From assembly GCA_021739695.1 (NCBI GenBank), contig JAIPBM010000016.1:1-64000 (forward strand): DNA of 64,000 bases. Direction: 5' to 3'. Position numbers and translations under genes: made by a program. Below the pieces are notes generated by a model that saw only the letters and a program-made list of their open reading frames with translations, had not been told where the DNA came from and did not search any database. This DNA is from Flavobacteriales bacterium. GTDB taxonomy: Bacteria > Bacteroidota > Bacteroidia > UBA10329. This document shows, in pieces, positions 26,281 through 35,385 of the stretch (position 1 is its first letter; every line of letters begins with the position of its first letter).

Positions 26281-28116
26281 TTATTGTTTGATCAGCTTAT
26301 TGCTGAATACCAGTTTCTGATTGTCATAAGCGTTCAGGAAATAAGTGCCAGAAGAAAGGAAATCCGCATTGAAGGAAAGGCGATTCTTCCCTGCTTTGAT
26401 TCGGTCTTCCAGAAGCAACTTAACGGTGCGACCTTCAATATCAACCAATTCCAAACGAAGTAAAGTGGCTTTTTCGAGTTCAAATTCCACCTGCAAGCCG
26501 CTCGTTACGGGATTCGGAAAAACGAGTGCTTGCTCAGCGTCCTTACTGAGGTTGTGAATTCCAGTGGATAGGTCAGGCGTGGTGAGTTCGGCCAGCCACG
26601 TGCCATGCCCATGCGCAGCACTTCCGAACGAGCCAGCGGCCCAAACCTTTCCAGGTTGGTTGTAAACCCGTTGCGAACCTGAGTAATCTCCCCAGCGTTC
26701 CAGCGTGTCATTCATCACGTTCACGAATCCCAGACCTTCTTTTATTTGAACACGGTCGGATCGTTCTAAATCTCCATTGACGTGAATGGCGCTGAAACCT
26801 GCAAACTCCGTTTCGCTTGTATGGTTGAAAGTGATGATCGATTGCTCATCATTCGCACTGAGCCCTGTCCATGAGATGTTCGGATAACCAAGGTAGAGGT
26901 TCGGTTCGCTGTAAATACGTGAAACCATGGTTGGAGCCTCGGCTGCATTGTCAATAACGCCATGATAGATTGCTGAAGTTCCAGTGGCTGGATCGGTGCA
27001 GCTCTGTACGAAATAGATCCTTCCATTTAGTGTGTAGCCGCCCAAGATGCGACTATCATTCGTGTCGAACCAATGGTTGCCGGCTTGCTTTGCCGGAACG
27101 GGAAGGATGTACGGTTGGTCAGCTTGAATGGTTCGAACTTCCAGTTCCGTGTTCGGGTCGGAAACACGGCCTGTTACATGAAGGACGAAAATGCTGTCAT
27201 TTTCCGCACTCGTATTTCGGTTAGAAAGCAGGAACATGTCTTCCGATGTAGATGCATCTGCTGGAGACATCGGAGTGATATTGAAGATTTTCTTGGACTG
27301 AGGAAGAATGTCGTTGTAATAATTCGTGATGAGTTCAAATCCCAAGTAACCTTCTTTCAATCCAACTTGCCATAGGCAGGTTTCCGTAAAACCAGAGTTG
27401 TTCGAAGAGCCGTTGGTAAACGTATTGATGCCGATAAAAAGATCCTTACCCGAAATTCCGATAACGGGATAATCCGCCCACGTTTCATTCCCCAACGGAT
27501 TACCAGGTAAAGCATACATGTTCCAATCTCCTGTTGGATCAGATGTTCTACTGAATCCAACCACAATCCAGCTCGTTTGCCATGTGAAACCGTTCAGAAA
27601 AACCATCACGAAACGGTTGTTGTTCGGGTCGTAAACCACTTTTGGGTCGAACTTGCTTCCTGAAAGGTCGAGTGTGTCGGCTATATTTCCCAATGATCGA
27701 AAAAGCAGTTGCTGCTCGGTGCTTGAGTTGTACATGTGAATTCTCGAATTCGTCACCGAAACGATGTTTCCATCATTCGAAATAGCCATGTCGTTGTCGT
27801 TTGGAACACCGTTGAAGCTATTGCCTTCGAAGTTGAGTCCCAAACCGGGAGCATTTCCGGCAGCAGCACGCGGTGACTCAGAAGTTTGGGCTGGATATCG
27901 TTCCATCACCCACTTCTTTTTCTCCATTAGTTCGGCTCGTTTACCTGATACGCCAGGCTTTGGAGCTTCCAAATGCTGCAACAGAATTTCCCAATCTTCC
28001 GTTGGTTTGTTCATGTTTATCGTTGCTCCTTTGGCAATGGCGAAATGATTGACCTTAGCCGTTTGCGCCAAACTCAAAACAGGAAGTGCGAGGAATATGA
28101 TGATGAGATTTCTCAT
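26281..28116 (-). CDS. T9SS-secreted protein with beta-propeller-like body
   Basis: A 611-residue protein with signal peptide (PVLSLAQ). The body has repeated acidic/aromatic blade-like segments such as NDNDMAISNDGNIVSVTN, KFDPKVVYDPNNNRFVMVF and ETWADYPVIGISGKDLFIGIN, suggesting a propeller fold; this is inference. It ends in a type A T9SS domain: VFPNPVTSGLQVEFEL, then SSGTYFLNAYDNQ and KLIKQ. No catalytic motif is recognised. It is followed by the GDPD gene after one base. Confidence 0.78.
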   Translation of the reverse strand: MRNLIIIFLALPVLSLAQTAKVNHFAIAKGATINMNKPTEDWEILLQHLEAPKPGVSGKRAELMEKKKWVMERYPAQTSESPRAAAGNAPGLGLNFEGNSFNGVPNDNDMAISNDGNIVSVTNSRIHMYNSSTEQQLLFRSLGNIADTLDLSGSKFDPKVVYDPNNNRFVMVFLNGFTWQTSWIVVGFSRTSDPTGDWNMYALPGNPLGNETWADYPVIGISGKDLFIGINTFTNGSSNNSGFTETCLWQVGLKEGYLGFELITNYYNDILPQSKKIFNITPMSPADASTSEDMFLLSNRNTSAENDSIFVLHVTGRVSDPNTELEVRTIQADQPYILPVPAKQAGNHWFDTNDSRILGGYTLNGRIYFVQSCTDPATGTSAIYHGVIDNAAEAPTMVSRIYSEPNLYLGYPNISWTGLSANDEQSIITFNHTSETEFAGFSAIHVNGDLERSDRVQIKEGLGFVNVMNDTLERWGDYSGSQRVYNQPGKVWAAGSFGSAAHGHGTWLAELTTPDLSTGIHNLSKDAEQALVFPNPVTSGLQVEFELEKATLLRLELVDIEGRTVKLLLEDRIKAGKNRLSFNADFLSSGTYFLNAYDNQKLVFSNKLIKQ

Positions 28117-28140
28117 GTAGCGAGCTTATTCGTTCAAGTT

Positions 28141-28701
28141 CTAAAATTTCTTCCACATGCTGCAATGTGGACCAACGTTCGGTACCTCATATTCTGGCCC
28201 AAAACAGCACCAGCCATTTGCTTCATAAAAAGGAATGGCAACAATTCGTGCTTGGAGCCAGCCTGTTTTTGCGTCCCAACGTTCCATGCTTTCTGTCTCT
28301 AACGTTGAAAGCACTTCGCTTGCCAAGCCTTGTCCCTGATATGCATCCAACGTTCCCATGGCCCGAATCTGAATGGCAGGTCTAAGGCCTTCTGCCGGAA
28401 TTTCGGTGCCGCTATCGTCCTCCATCATTGCATAATCTGCGCAAAGCGGTTCAAATGGCGGACAAGCGCTTTTAGCTTTCGCGTCCATGGCGCTTCCGTC
28501 AGCATCTTCTGGGATGAGATGCGCGCGACCTACTGCTACGATCTTTCCATCGTCTTCCACCCAAGCATTGATCGCTTCATCATCGCCCGCTAATTTTTCA
28601 GAGCCTTTTGGCGAACCAAGAGGTTTTCTGAGGATTTCAAAACGAACATCAAAATATGCTTCAGGCACATCCTGTCCGGGGAATTTCACAACGGTTTTCA
28701 T
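28141..28701 (-). CDS. GNAT-family N-acetyltransferase
   Basis: A 186-residue protein. The acetyl-CoA site is IRAMGTLDAYQGQGLASEVL, with the QGQGLAS loop in the Q/RxxGxG/A position, followed by IPFYEANGWCCFG, typical of the GNAT C-terminal half. An acidic insertion with three Cys (residues about 70-100) is unusual. Substrate unknown. The ATG overlaps the stop of the prenyltransferase gene by four bases, implying coupling. Confidence 0.8.
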   Translation of the reverse strand: MKTVVKFPGQDVPEAYFDVRFEILRKPLGSPKGSEKLAGDDEAINAWVEDDGKIVAVGRAHLIPEDADGSAMDAKAKSACPPFEPLCADYAMMEDDSGTEIPAEGLRPAIQIRAMGTLDAYQGQGLASEVLSTLETESMERWDAKTGWLQARIVAIPFYEANGWCCFGPEYEVPNVGPHCSMWKKF

Positions 28702-29546
28702 AGGAAAAGATCAGTGATAACAAATGAGGCAAACAGCACGCTTGCAATACCATTTGTAGTGAAAAACGCCAAATTAACCCTGCTGAGGTCATTCGGTTTT
28801 ACAATGGCATGCTGGTAGATAAGTAGGCAAAGAAAAATGCTGTACCCGATCCAATATAGCCATCCAAAATTTCCAGTTCTTCCGGCAATAAAAAGAAGGC
28901 TTGCAGTGATGGCGTGCAACACATTCGAAAGCATCAATGCTTTTGGTTTTCCGAGCCACACAGGAATGGAGAAAAGTCCATTTTCGCGGTCGAACTCTTC
29001 ATCCTGCAATGCATAGATGATGTCGAATCCTCCAACCCAAAAAAGCACAGCTAAGGAAAAAAGCAACGGCAACAGGTCGAAATGACCGACAACAGCCAAG
29101 TACGCACCGATCGGTGCTAGACTGAGCCCGAGACCAAGGATCAGATGGCAAAGCGCTGTATATCGCTTGGTAAGGCTGTATCCGAGCACAACGGCCAATG
29201 CAACTGGCGAAAGTGCCAAACACAATGGATTGATGAAATACGTGGTGACTACGAACGCAACGGAGTTCAAGATGACAAACCACAGGGCTGCGTTGGCGTT
29301 AATGATTCCTGCCGGAATTTCGCGAATGGCTGTGCGTGGGTTCTTTTCGTCAATGTTTCTGTCGATGAAGCGATTGAATGCCATGGCTGCGTTGCGCGCA
29401 AAAACCATACAAAGCACGACTTTTATCAAAAGATGAAGTTCGAACGAAGCAGAGGTGAGCTGAACGGCAAGGAAAAAACCGATCATCGCAAAGGGCATCG
29501 CGAAAATGGTGTGCGAAAACTTTACGAGCGATAGGTAGTTTTTCAT
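28698..29546 (-). CDS. UbiA-family polyprenyltransferase
   Basis: About 282 residues from the ATG at 29546 (MKNYLSLVKFSHTIFAMPFA). The longer frame starts at a TTG at 29564 within the promoter. The two prenyl-diphosphate binding motifs are NRFIDRNIDEKNPRT and LQDEEFDRENGLFSIP. Seven or more membrane helices are evident. It belongs to the UbiA subgroup often annotated as 4-hydroxybenzoate polyprenyltransferase. In quinone biosynthesis of Bacteroidota it could serve menaquinone formation (MqnP-like), but the acceptor cannot be told from sequence. Confidence 0.85.
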   Translation of the reverse strand: MKNYLSLVKFSHTIFAMPFAMIGFFLAVQLTSASFELHLLIKVVLCMVFARNAAMAFNRFIDRNIDEKNPRTAIREIPAGIINANAALWFVILNSVAFVVTTYFINPLCLALSPVALAVVLGYSLTKRYTALCHLILGLGLSLAPIGAYLAVVGHFDLLPLLFSLAVLFWVGGFDIIYALQDEEFDRENGLFSIPVWLGKPKALMLSNVLHAITASLLFIAGRTGNFGWLYWIGYSIFLCLLIYQHAIVKPNDLSRVNLAFFTTNGIASVLFASFVITDLFL

Positions 29547-29561
29547 CGGATTTACGTTTGT

Positions 29562-29569
29562 CAAAAGTA
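29562..29569 (-). promoter_or_regulatory. -7 element TACTTTTG before the prenyltransferase gene
   Basis: Minus-strand TAnnTTTG match, 15 bases before the ATG at 29546. It supports that start. No clear -33 TTG is seen. Confidence 0.4.
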
Positions 29570-29596
29570 GTACATGACCAATAATTGACTAACCCA

Positions 29597-29604
29597 TAAA
29601 TTTG
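29597..29604 (+). promoter_or_regulatory. -7 element TAAATTTG before the 58-residue gene
   Basis: TAnnTTTG match ending 4 bases before the ATG at 29609, so the transcript would be nearly leaderless. It forms a divergent promoter region with 29562-29569. Confidence 0.4.
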
Positions 29605-29608
29605 CAGC

Positions 29609-29785
29609 ATGTTCAAGCGCCTCTTTCTAGTTTCCGGTATTGTTGCATTTGTGTTAGCAATGCTCACCATGTGGTTCTGGTATCTACCTCGTCAAGCAAG
29701 CATTGATTCGGCTGCTGAGCAATCGGTTATACCTGTCGATTCGCTGGTGAACAATTCTACAGAAACGGAACTTCCTATTGAATGA
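29609..29785 (+). CDS. Small single-pass membrane protein (58 residues)
   Basis: A short frame starting ATGTTCAAGCGC. It encodes a basic N-terminus (MFKRLF), one hydrophobic helix (about residues 7-25) and a polar, acidic outside tail ending STETELPIE. A promoter element stands 4 bases upstream. Its TGA overlaps the ATG of the next gene (ATGA at 29782-29785), the pattern of a real coupled gene. No known family. It may assist the secreted protein encoded downstream. Confidence 0.6.
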   Translation: MFKRLFLVSGIVAFVLAMLTMWFWYLPRQASIDSAAEQSVIPVDSLVNNSTETELPIE

Positions 29786-30531
29786 CCTTCAAAAATCGGG
29801 TTCTTTGGTTCTTTCTTCTACTGCCAAGCATCGTGTTCGGGCAGCAGATCGTAGAATACAATCCTGATTTCAAATTCCAAGATGGGATTTATCTTTCTTT
29901 TCAAGATTTCAAGAACAATAATCCTGTACCCGTCACTTATATTTTGAGCGATCTTGATATCCGCGACAAGGATTATCTGGAACTGGTGTTGGATACCGAT
30001 TCGGTTGTTTATTTCGATAATCTGCTCGAAGAGCGTGTCATTGGCATTCAATCAATTTGGGGTTACGCTAAAAATGACAGGATATACATCGGTTTTAATA
30101 CCGTAGATGGATCTGCCGAATGGCAAGATCGTGGATGGTTTCCCATACTTTCAATCGGTGCCTATAGCTATTTCACAGCTGTGAGATACGTTACACGCTA
30201 CATGTCTCCAGCTCCTGGAGCCATGATGCCTTCCTATGGTATGTCGATGGGAATGGGTTCTGGATCCATGTATCCGAACACAGGAACCTATTACCAAGAG
30301 GCGCAAAACCTTCAGATGCTGCTCGAATTCTCATCTGGCCGTTTGATTCTACTTGGGCAAGGAGATCTGAATTCGGTCACTCCGAGTATAATGGAGAATC
30401 TGTTGGCGCCCGATCGCGCCTTGCTTGCCGAATTTGACGAGCAATCGAAACGAGATCAGAAACAAACCTCCATGTACTACATCAGGCGGTATAACGAACG
30501 TAATCCGATCTACTTCCCGGTTGTTCAGTAG
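29782..30531 (+). CDS. Exported protein of unknown function
   Basis: A 249-residue protein with signal peptide ending at VFGQ. The first half is rich in beta strands and Asp (ILSDLDIRDKDYLELVLDTDSVVYFDNL). A Met/Gly/Ser-rich segment, PSYGMSMGMGSGSMYPN (residues about 152-168), looks like a flexible linker and could bind metal. The end is basic and aromatic (YYIRRYNERNPIYFPVVQ). I do not recognise the family. It is translationally coupled to the 58-residue membrane protein. Confidence 0.65.
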   Translation: MTFKNRVLWFFLLLPSIVFGQQIVEYNPDFKFQDGIYLSFQDFKNNNPVPVTYILSDLDIRDKDYLELVLDTDSVVYFDNLLEERVIGIQSIWGYAKNDRIYIGFNTVDGSAEWQDRGWFPILSIGAYSYFTAVRYVTRYMSPAPGAMMPSYGMSMGMGSGSMYPNTGTYYQEAQNLQMLLEFSSGRLILLGQGDLNSVTPSIMENLLAPDRALLAEFDEQSKRDQKQTSMYYIRRYNERNPIYFPVVQ

Positions 30532-30635
30532 ATATTCTTTTGTATTGTTTAAAATTTCAGGGCAACCCTTATGATAAATAGGGTGTAAGCTTTAAAAACT
30601 CATTTTCTTTGCGGAATATTTTAAAATAGCAAGGG

Positions 30636-31958
30636 ATGGGACGAAAAATGAGTAAAACGTATGCTACTGTAGCGTTGTTTCTGTTGGTGCTGATCGGCCT
30701 TTTTGCCGCTTTCTTTCCAACAGTTCATCCATCAGGAGGTGATTTTGATTCGGGAGATATCGCTTGGCTTATTTCCGCATCGGGACTTGTGCTCATCATG
30801 ACGCCTGGCCTCTCCTATTTCTACGGAGGAATGGTCTCCGCCAAGAATATCATTTCCACCATGCTTCAGAGTTTTGTGGCGCTTGGGGTAATCACCATTC
30901 TGTGGTTCGTAGTTGGTTTCAGTCTAAGTTTTGGAGATAGTATTGGTGGATTCATCGGTGATCCGCGCACCTTCTTTATGTTCAATAATGTGGGAACCGC
31001 AGCCCATTCTACCATCGCCACAGGAATTCCATTCGTACTTTTTGCTGCGTTTCAGCTCAAATTCGCCATCATCACGCCAGCGCTCATCACCGGTGCATTT
31101 GCCGAACGCATCAAGTTCTGGGGCTACATGCTTTTCATGGTGCTGTTCTGTCTTTTCATTTACACACCATTGGCGCATTGGACCTGGCATCCAGAAGGTT
31201 TCCTTTACAAATGGGGTGTGCTCGATTTTGCGGGTGGAACCGTGGTTCATATCTCAGCGGGAATGGCAGCTTTGGCCGGAGCCATGTTCTTCGGAAGAAG
31301 AAAAGTGCACATGGAAAAAGTGGAAAGTACGCCTGTCAATATTCCGTATGTCTTGCTTGGAACGGGCTTGCTCTGGTTCGGGTGGTTCGGGTTCAACGCA
31401 GGTTCAGCCTTGGCTGCCGATGAATTGGCAGTAACCGCTTTCGTAAATACCAATTTGGCTTCTGCTGCAGCTATGCTCGCTTGGTTGGTCTACGATTCTG
31501 CTCGCGGACGCAAACCATCAGCCTTGGGCGGAAGCATCGGAGCGGTGGTCGGTCTGGTAGCCATCACACCAGCAGCAGGTTTTGTGAGTTTCGGTGCAAG
31601 CATCGCCATCGGCATCACGGCCAGCATCGTTTCGAACATCGCAGTTCACATCAAGTCAAAATCAACTTTGGATGATACCTTGGATGTGTTTCCATGCCAC
31701 GGAATCGGTGGCATTGTGGGTATGATCCTGACAGGCGTTTTCGCGTTGGATGGCGGATTGATAACAGGTGAGACCACTTTATTTCTAAATCACCTGTTGG
31801 CGCTGGTCATCGTTTGCGCCTTCACTTTTGGAGGAAGCTACTTGCTGTATTTCATCACCAACGCCATTATTCCACTTCGCGTAAGCGAAGAAGCGGAAGA
31901 GATAGGTTTGGATCTTACACAACATGACGAGAAGTACATTCTGGCTCGGGTGGATTGA
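30636..31958 (+). CDS. amt: Ammonium transporter
   Basis: A 440-residue Amt/MEP/Rh-family channel for ammonium uptake. Diagnostic stretches are MTPGLSYFYGGMVSAKN, LAHWTWHPEGFLYKWGVLDFAGGTVVHISAG (broken here by a Trp-rich loop), and CHGIGGIVGMILTGVF, which carry the pore His pair region. An extra N-terminal helix precedes the usual eleven. Either the ATG at 30636 or the one at 30648 (MSKTYATV) may be used. No glnB/glnK gene is adjacent. An AllA-like gene follows after 55 bases on the same strand. Confidence 0.93.
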   Translation: MGRKMSKTYATVALFLLVLIGLFAAFFPTVHPSGGDFDSGDIAWLISASGLVLIMTPGLSYFYGGMVSAKNIISTMLQSFVALGVITILWFVVGFSLSFGDSIGGFIGDPRTFFMFNNVGTAAHSTIATGIPFVLFAAFQLKFAIITPALITGAFAERIKFWGYMLFMVLFCLFIYTPLAHWTWHPEGFLYKWGVLDFAGGTVVHISAGMAALAGAMFFGRRKVHMEKVESTPVNIPYVLLGTGLLWFGWFGFNAGSALAADELAVTAFVNTNLASAAAMLAWLVYDSARGRKPSALGGSIGAVVGLVAITPAAGFVSFGASIAIGITASIVSNIAVHIKSKSTLDDTLDVFPCHGIGGIVGMILTGVFALDGGLITGETTLFLNHLLALVIVCAFTFGGSYLLYFITNAIIPLRVSEEAEEIGLDLTQHDEKYILARVD

Positions 31959-32001
31959 TCTAGGTTAACATTGGTTTAACCAAGGTTCTTTACCGAAAAA
32001 G

Positions 32002-32009
32002 TAGCTTTG
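32002..32009 (+). promoter_or_regulatory. -7 element TAGCTTTG directly before the AllA-like gene
   Basis: TAnnTTTG match ending 4 bases before the ATG at 32014, which would give a leaderless or nearly leaderless transcript. It suggests the gene can be transcribed apart from amt. Confidence 0.4.
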
Positions 32010-32013
32010 GGTC

Positions 32014-32673
32014 ATGAAACTCGATTACCTCAATCCTGACGTACCGGCAGAATTGCCTTGGCACGAAGTACAGATCATCAAAGCCACCCAAGAGAACTTA
32101 GAGGGTTATGGCAAGTTGGTTGAAGCTGATGAGTACAAGGATTACCCCATGGAAATTGTGCGATGGCCAAAGCCAAATGGCCGCCCAATTGATGAAGGAA
32201 CGGGCGATGAGGCAGGGACGGTTTCGGGCGATTTTACTTTCTATTGGGATGGAGATGTCTTCAAAGGCAAGAACGAAGCAGTTAATTCGCAGTACGTTTT
32301 CGGATGGAGCAAGAACCCGAAAGATGCTTCCGAAACCTCAACTGAAAAGCCAGAACGGGTCTTGCTTTGGCATGCCAACTATCACCCAGATGGCGGACAA
32401 TTGTTCTTCCCTTTGGATGGCGGTTCTTTCATGACCGCGTTGGCTCTTCCTGGCGATGATGTGAAACCCGAGCATTTCAAAGCATTCTTGGTTGAAGGAG
32501 GAAAAGGGCTTTACATCCACCCGAATGTTTGGCACGAAGCGATTGTGCCGCTTACTTCAAGGGCCAAATTCTACGATGAGCAAGGTGCGGTTCATGGTCG
32601 CGTAAGTGTGCATTTTCCGAAGGAATTTGGGGTTTTTCTTTGCGTTCCGTTGACACACAGCGCGTCATTGTAA
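32014..32673 (+). CDS. Ureidoglycolate lyase (AllA)-like cupin protein
   Basis: A 219-residue protein. The second half aligns by eye with E. coli AllA: GGQLFFPLDGGSFMTALALPG matches [21 protein letters not shown] (both shortened here in intent), and GKGLYIHPNVWHEAIVPL matches EQGVNYHRNVWHHPLFAW, with the conserved His and Trp. AllA splits ureidoglycolate to glyoxylate and urea in purine-nitrogen recovery. The N-terminal part is longer than in E. coli (219 versus about 160). Being next to amt supports a role in nitrogen salvage, but no other allantoin genes are present, so the true substrate may differ. Confidence 0.65.
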   Translation: MKLDYLNPDVPAELPWHEVQIIKATQENLEGYGKLVEADEYKDYPMEIVRWPKPNGRPIDEGTGDEAGTVSGDFTFYWDGDVFKGKNEAVNSQYVFGWSKNPKDASETSTEKPERVLLWHANYHPDGGQLFFPLDGGSFMTALALPGDDVKPEHFKAFLVEGGKGLYIHPNVWHEAIVPLTSRAKFYDEQGAVHGRVSVHFPKEFGVFLCVPLTHSASL

Positions 32674-32867
32674 CCGGCCTCTCCTCCCTTTGTAAGATGG
32701 CAATCGTAATTAGGGAGATGCTCTCCTGCACCGTGCAAGAGGGCAATGGTAATTGACCTTAGGGAATGGTGATTGCGGGGGCCATCTCCCATAATGCCTA
32801 GAGTTGCAATCCTTATCATTTGACGGAGATTACTCCATTTCCCATATTCTTGACTTATTTTCAGGTC

Positions 32868-33842
32868 ATGAAAAAGTTTGTCGTAGGATTCTTTCTGATT
32901 CTTTCGCTTCTGTTCATCGGATTCATTTCGGGTGGAACAATCGCCAAATTCTTCTTCATTAAGGCTGGTGATGGTTTGGCTGGTGCAGCGACTGCAGCCA
33001 TGTTGGGATTTTTCGGAGTGGGAATCGGACTGGCAATCTCCATTGTTCTTATGAGGAAGCTCAACGAAAAGGCCAAGCTCATCACAACCATTGTGCTGAC
33101 GCTGTTTTCGGTGATTCTTTGGGGCATTTTCCACTATCAGTTCAAGCAGCGGCAAAAGGAAAAACAGCAGGAGAATGTCGGACTGTTCGGGGAGAATAGG
33201 AGGAATGGAATGGCAAATGAGCCCATTGCCATGGCAACGAAGCCAGCGCCTTCAGCCCCTCTTTTATTGAAACTGGCAGATGGAACGGAAATGGGAATTG
33301 GCCTCGTTTCTATATCGCCAGAAGATGGAAAGGTGCTGCGCTTTTACAGCAAGCCTAAGCATTTTGAGTTGCCCGAAAATCTGAAATCCATAGATAGTCT
33401 TACGTTCAAAGCAGGGCAACATTACGTTGACATTGCCACCGCTCCGCCATGGTTTGTGCCGCAATACATGAAGCTCGATTACGGCATTTTGCAGTTGGTG
33501 GCCGTTACTGTCCAACAGAATTGGATTGAAGTGATCGTGAACAGGAGCAATGGTCAGACATCTTGGATTTACAGACAGGACGTAGGTTATTCAACATGGT
33601 CAGAGTTCTTACTGACCGTGCATTCCGTGGAATTGCTCAACCCAAGCGATTTTCCACCACGCATCAAACCGATGGACCATGCCTCGCCAGACGAAAGCGT
33701 GGATGCCAATGGCATTTTCTATCCCATTTCTGTGAAAGATGATTGGCTACAGGTTCATCCTGATAAGGAGGTGGACCACGACATCTGGGTCCGCTGGAAG
33801 CGGGATGGAATTCTCTTGGTGAGATATTCCTTATTGAGCTGA
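32868..33842 (+). CDS. Membrane protein with C-terminal soluble domain, unknown
   Basis: 324 residues from the ATG at 32868 (MKKFVVGFFLILSLLF); the frame is open 48 bases further upstream. Three membrane helices lie in the first 100 residues, then a Lys/Gln-rich linker (QFKQRQKEKQQE), then a soluble part of about 200 residues. It includes a paired motif (WFVPQYMKLDYGILQLVAV ... WIEVIVNRSNGQTSWI) resembling SH3-like wall-binding folds. No family recognised. The 190 bases before it hold short G/A-rich direct repeats and no gene. Confidence 0.6.
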   Translation: MKKFVVGFFLILSLLFIGFISGGTIAKFFFIKAGDGLAGAATAAMLGFFGVGIGLAISIVLMRKLNEKAKLITTIVLTLFSVILWGIFHYQFKQRQKEKQQENVGLFGENRRNGMANEPIAMATKPAPSAPLLLKLADGTEMGIGLVSISPEDGKVLRFYSKPKHFELPENLKSIDSLTFKAGQHYVDIATAPPWFVPQYMKLDYGILQLVAVTVQQNWIEVIVNRSNGQTSWIYRQDVGYSTWSEFLLTVHSVELLNPSDFPPRIKPMDHASPDESVDANGIFYPISVKDDWLQVHPDKEVDHDIWVRWKRDGILLVRYSLLS

Positions 33843-34006
33843 GGTTCTTCCTCCTTTCATTTTCTTAAGCTTTTTTGATTGGAATAGGGTGGCCCCCACA
33901 GCTTATGGGGCTGCCTTCCTGTGTTTTCATTTTAGACTTCAGCGTTTTATGGAATTCCCAAAATCGCTGCATCCAAAGGGAAAGTTTAACCTAAAATCTA
34001 CAAAAC
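33843..34006. other. Intergenic DNA with a weak GC-rich hairpin
   Basis: About 164 bases. GGTGGCCCCCACA (33888-33900) can pair with TATGGGGCTGCC (33904-33915), a weak terminator-like hairpin for the preceding gene. No clear TAnnTTTG element was found. Confidence 0.3.
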
Positions 34007-35296
34007 ATGAAAACGCTTGCAGTCATTATCACATCCGCATCAACCCTTGTTTTCTTATCGCTTTATTCCATCTTTCCAGATAGGTTTTTGCCCAAACCAG
34101 TGGAACGCGAAAAGGGTTGCGTGTTCAATTCCATGATGGGAATAGAAAATACCGAGAATTACGCACAGTACAAGACCCCTGATAAGGTTGTGCAATCCAT
34201 CGATCATGCCATGGGTTGGATGGCCGCAGCGCAGCAGCAAAATGGCGGTTGGGGAGCCGGAAGCCATTACAAGCAAATGGAAATGGACCCGCACGCGGTG
34301 GCTGCCGACCCAGCAACCACTTCGATGGTCGGAATGGCGCTTTTGCGCAATGGAAGCACGCTCGATAAGGGAACTTACAGCGCGCAACTGAAAAAGGCGG
34401 TCGAATTCATTCTGAAGGAAGTGGAGAATTCAAGCCCGAACTCATTGAACATCACCAGCCTGACCGGCACGCAGATCCAAACCAAACTCGGACAGAACAT
34501 CGATGTGGTGTTGGCTTCGCAGTTTTTGACCAATCTGTTGGAGAAAGTGCCTGCCAATGATCCGCTGAGAAAAAGGATCAAAGAAGCGCTGAATGTCTGT
34601 GTGGTGAAAATCCAGAATGGACAAATGGCTGATGGAAGCACGCAAGGAGCAGGCTGGGCAGGCGTGTTGCAATCGTCACTTGCATCCAACGCTTTGGAAG
34701 CGGCTGAATTTGCAGGGGCAAAGGTGGATACCAAGAAATTGGAGCTCGCCAGAGATTATCAGAAAAGCAATTATGATGCGGAAAGTGGGAATGTGAATAC
34801 CGACCGAGGTGCGGGCGTTGTGCTCTATTCCGTTTCGGGTTCGGCACGCGCATCAGCGAAGGAGGCTAGAGAAGTGCAGGAACAGATGGATAAGGCCAAG
34901 ATGCCATCGCGGGGTCAAGCTGTCACGGCTTCTGATCTGGAAGACCTAGGTTACAACAAGGACGAAGCGGTAAAAAAGGCAGCGGCTTACAACGTTTACC
35001 AAAGCGCCAAGCAAACAGCCCAGCGAGAAGATGTGATGAGTGGTTTTGGCAACAACGGAGGCGAGGAATTCCTCAGCTTTTTGCAAACAGGCGAAGGATT
35101 GGTCATTGCGAAAGACAATTCGTGGAAAAACTGGTACGATGATGTTTCGGGGAAAATGGTCCGTATTCAGAATCAGGATGGAAGCTGGAATGGACATCAT
35201 TGCATTACAAGTCCGGTGTTCTGCACTGCTACTTGTCTGCTGATCCTCTCGATAGAAAATGACCTTCAGAATCTTCAAAAAATGGGAGGCTCGTAG
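34007..35296 (+). CDS. Exported alpha/alpha-toroid (prenyltransferase/squalene-oxidase repeat) protein
   Basis: A 429-residue protein with an N-terminal signal or anchor helix. Toroid repeats of the terpenoid-cyclase fold are visible: GWMAAAQQQNGGWGAGSH (residues about 70-88) and VRIQNQDGSWNGHHCITSPVFCTATCLLIL near the C-terminus (split here by its Cys cluster). These QxxxGxW-type repeats occur in cyclases and in non-enzymatic secreted helper proteins. The cyclase acid motif DxDD is absent, so catalysis as a terpene cyclase is unlikely. Related in style to the gene at 46821. A strong terminator follows. Confidence 0.65.
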   Translation: MKTLAVIITSASTLVFLSLYSIFPDRFLPKPVEREKGCVFNSMMGIENTENYAQYKTPDKVVQSIDHAMGWMAAAQQQNGGWGAGSHYKQMEMDPHAVAADPATTSMVGMALLRNGSTLDKGTYSAQLKKAVEFILKEVENSSPNSLNITSLTGTQIQTKLGQNIDVVLASQFLTNLLEKVPANDPLRKRIKEALNVCVVKIQNGQMADGSTQGAGWAGVLQSSLASNALEAAEFAGAKVDTKKLELARDYQKSNYDAESGNVNTDRGAGVVLYSVSGSARASAKEAREVQEQMDKAKMPSRGQAVTASDLEDLGYNKDEAVKKAAAYNVYQSAKQTAQREDVMSGFGNNGGEEFLSFLQTGEGLVIAKDNSWKNWYDDVSGKMVRIQNQDGSWNGHHCITSPVFCTATCLLILSIENDLQNLQKMGGS

Positions 35297-35321
35297 AAAT
35301 GCGATGAATCCATTTAAGAAG

Positions 35322-35367
35322 AAACCGACCTCGCACAACTGATTTCCGTTGTGCGAGGTCGGTTTTT
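35322..35367. terminator. Strong bidirectional terminator
   Basis: AAACCGACCTCGCACAAC (35322-35339) and its perfect 18-base complement (35348-35365) form a stem with an 8-base loop, followed by T's on both strands. It separates the toroid gene from the convergent carboxypeptidase gene. Confidence 0.9.
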
Positions 35368-35385
35368 CGTTCAGCTGATAGGGGT

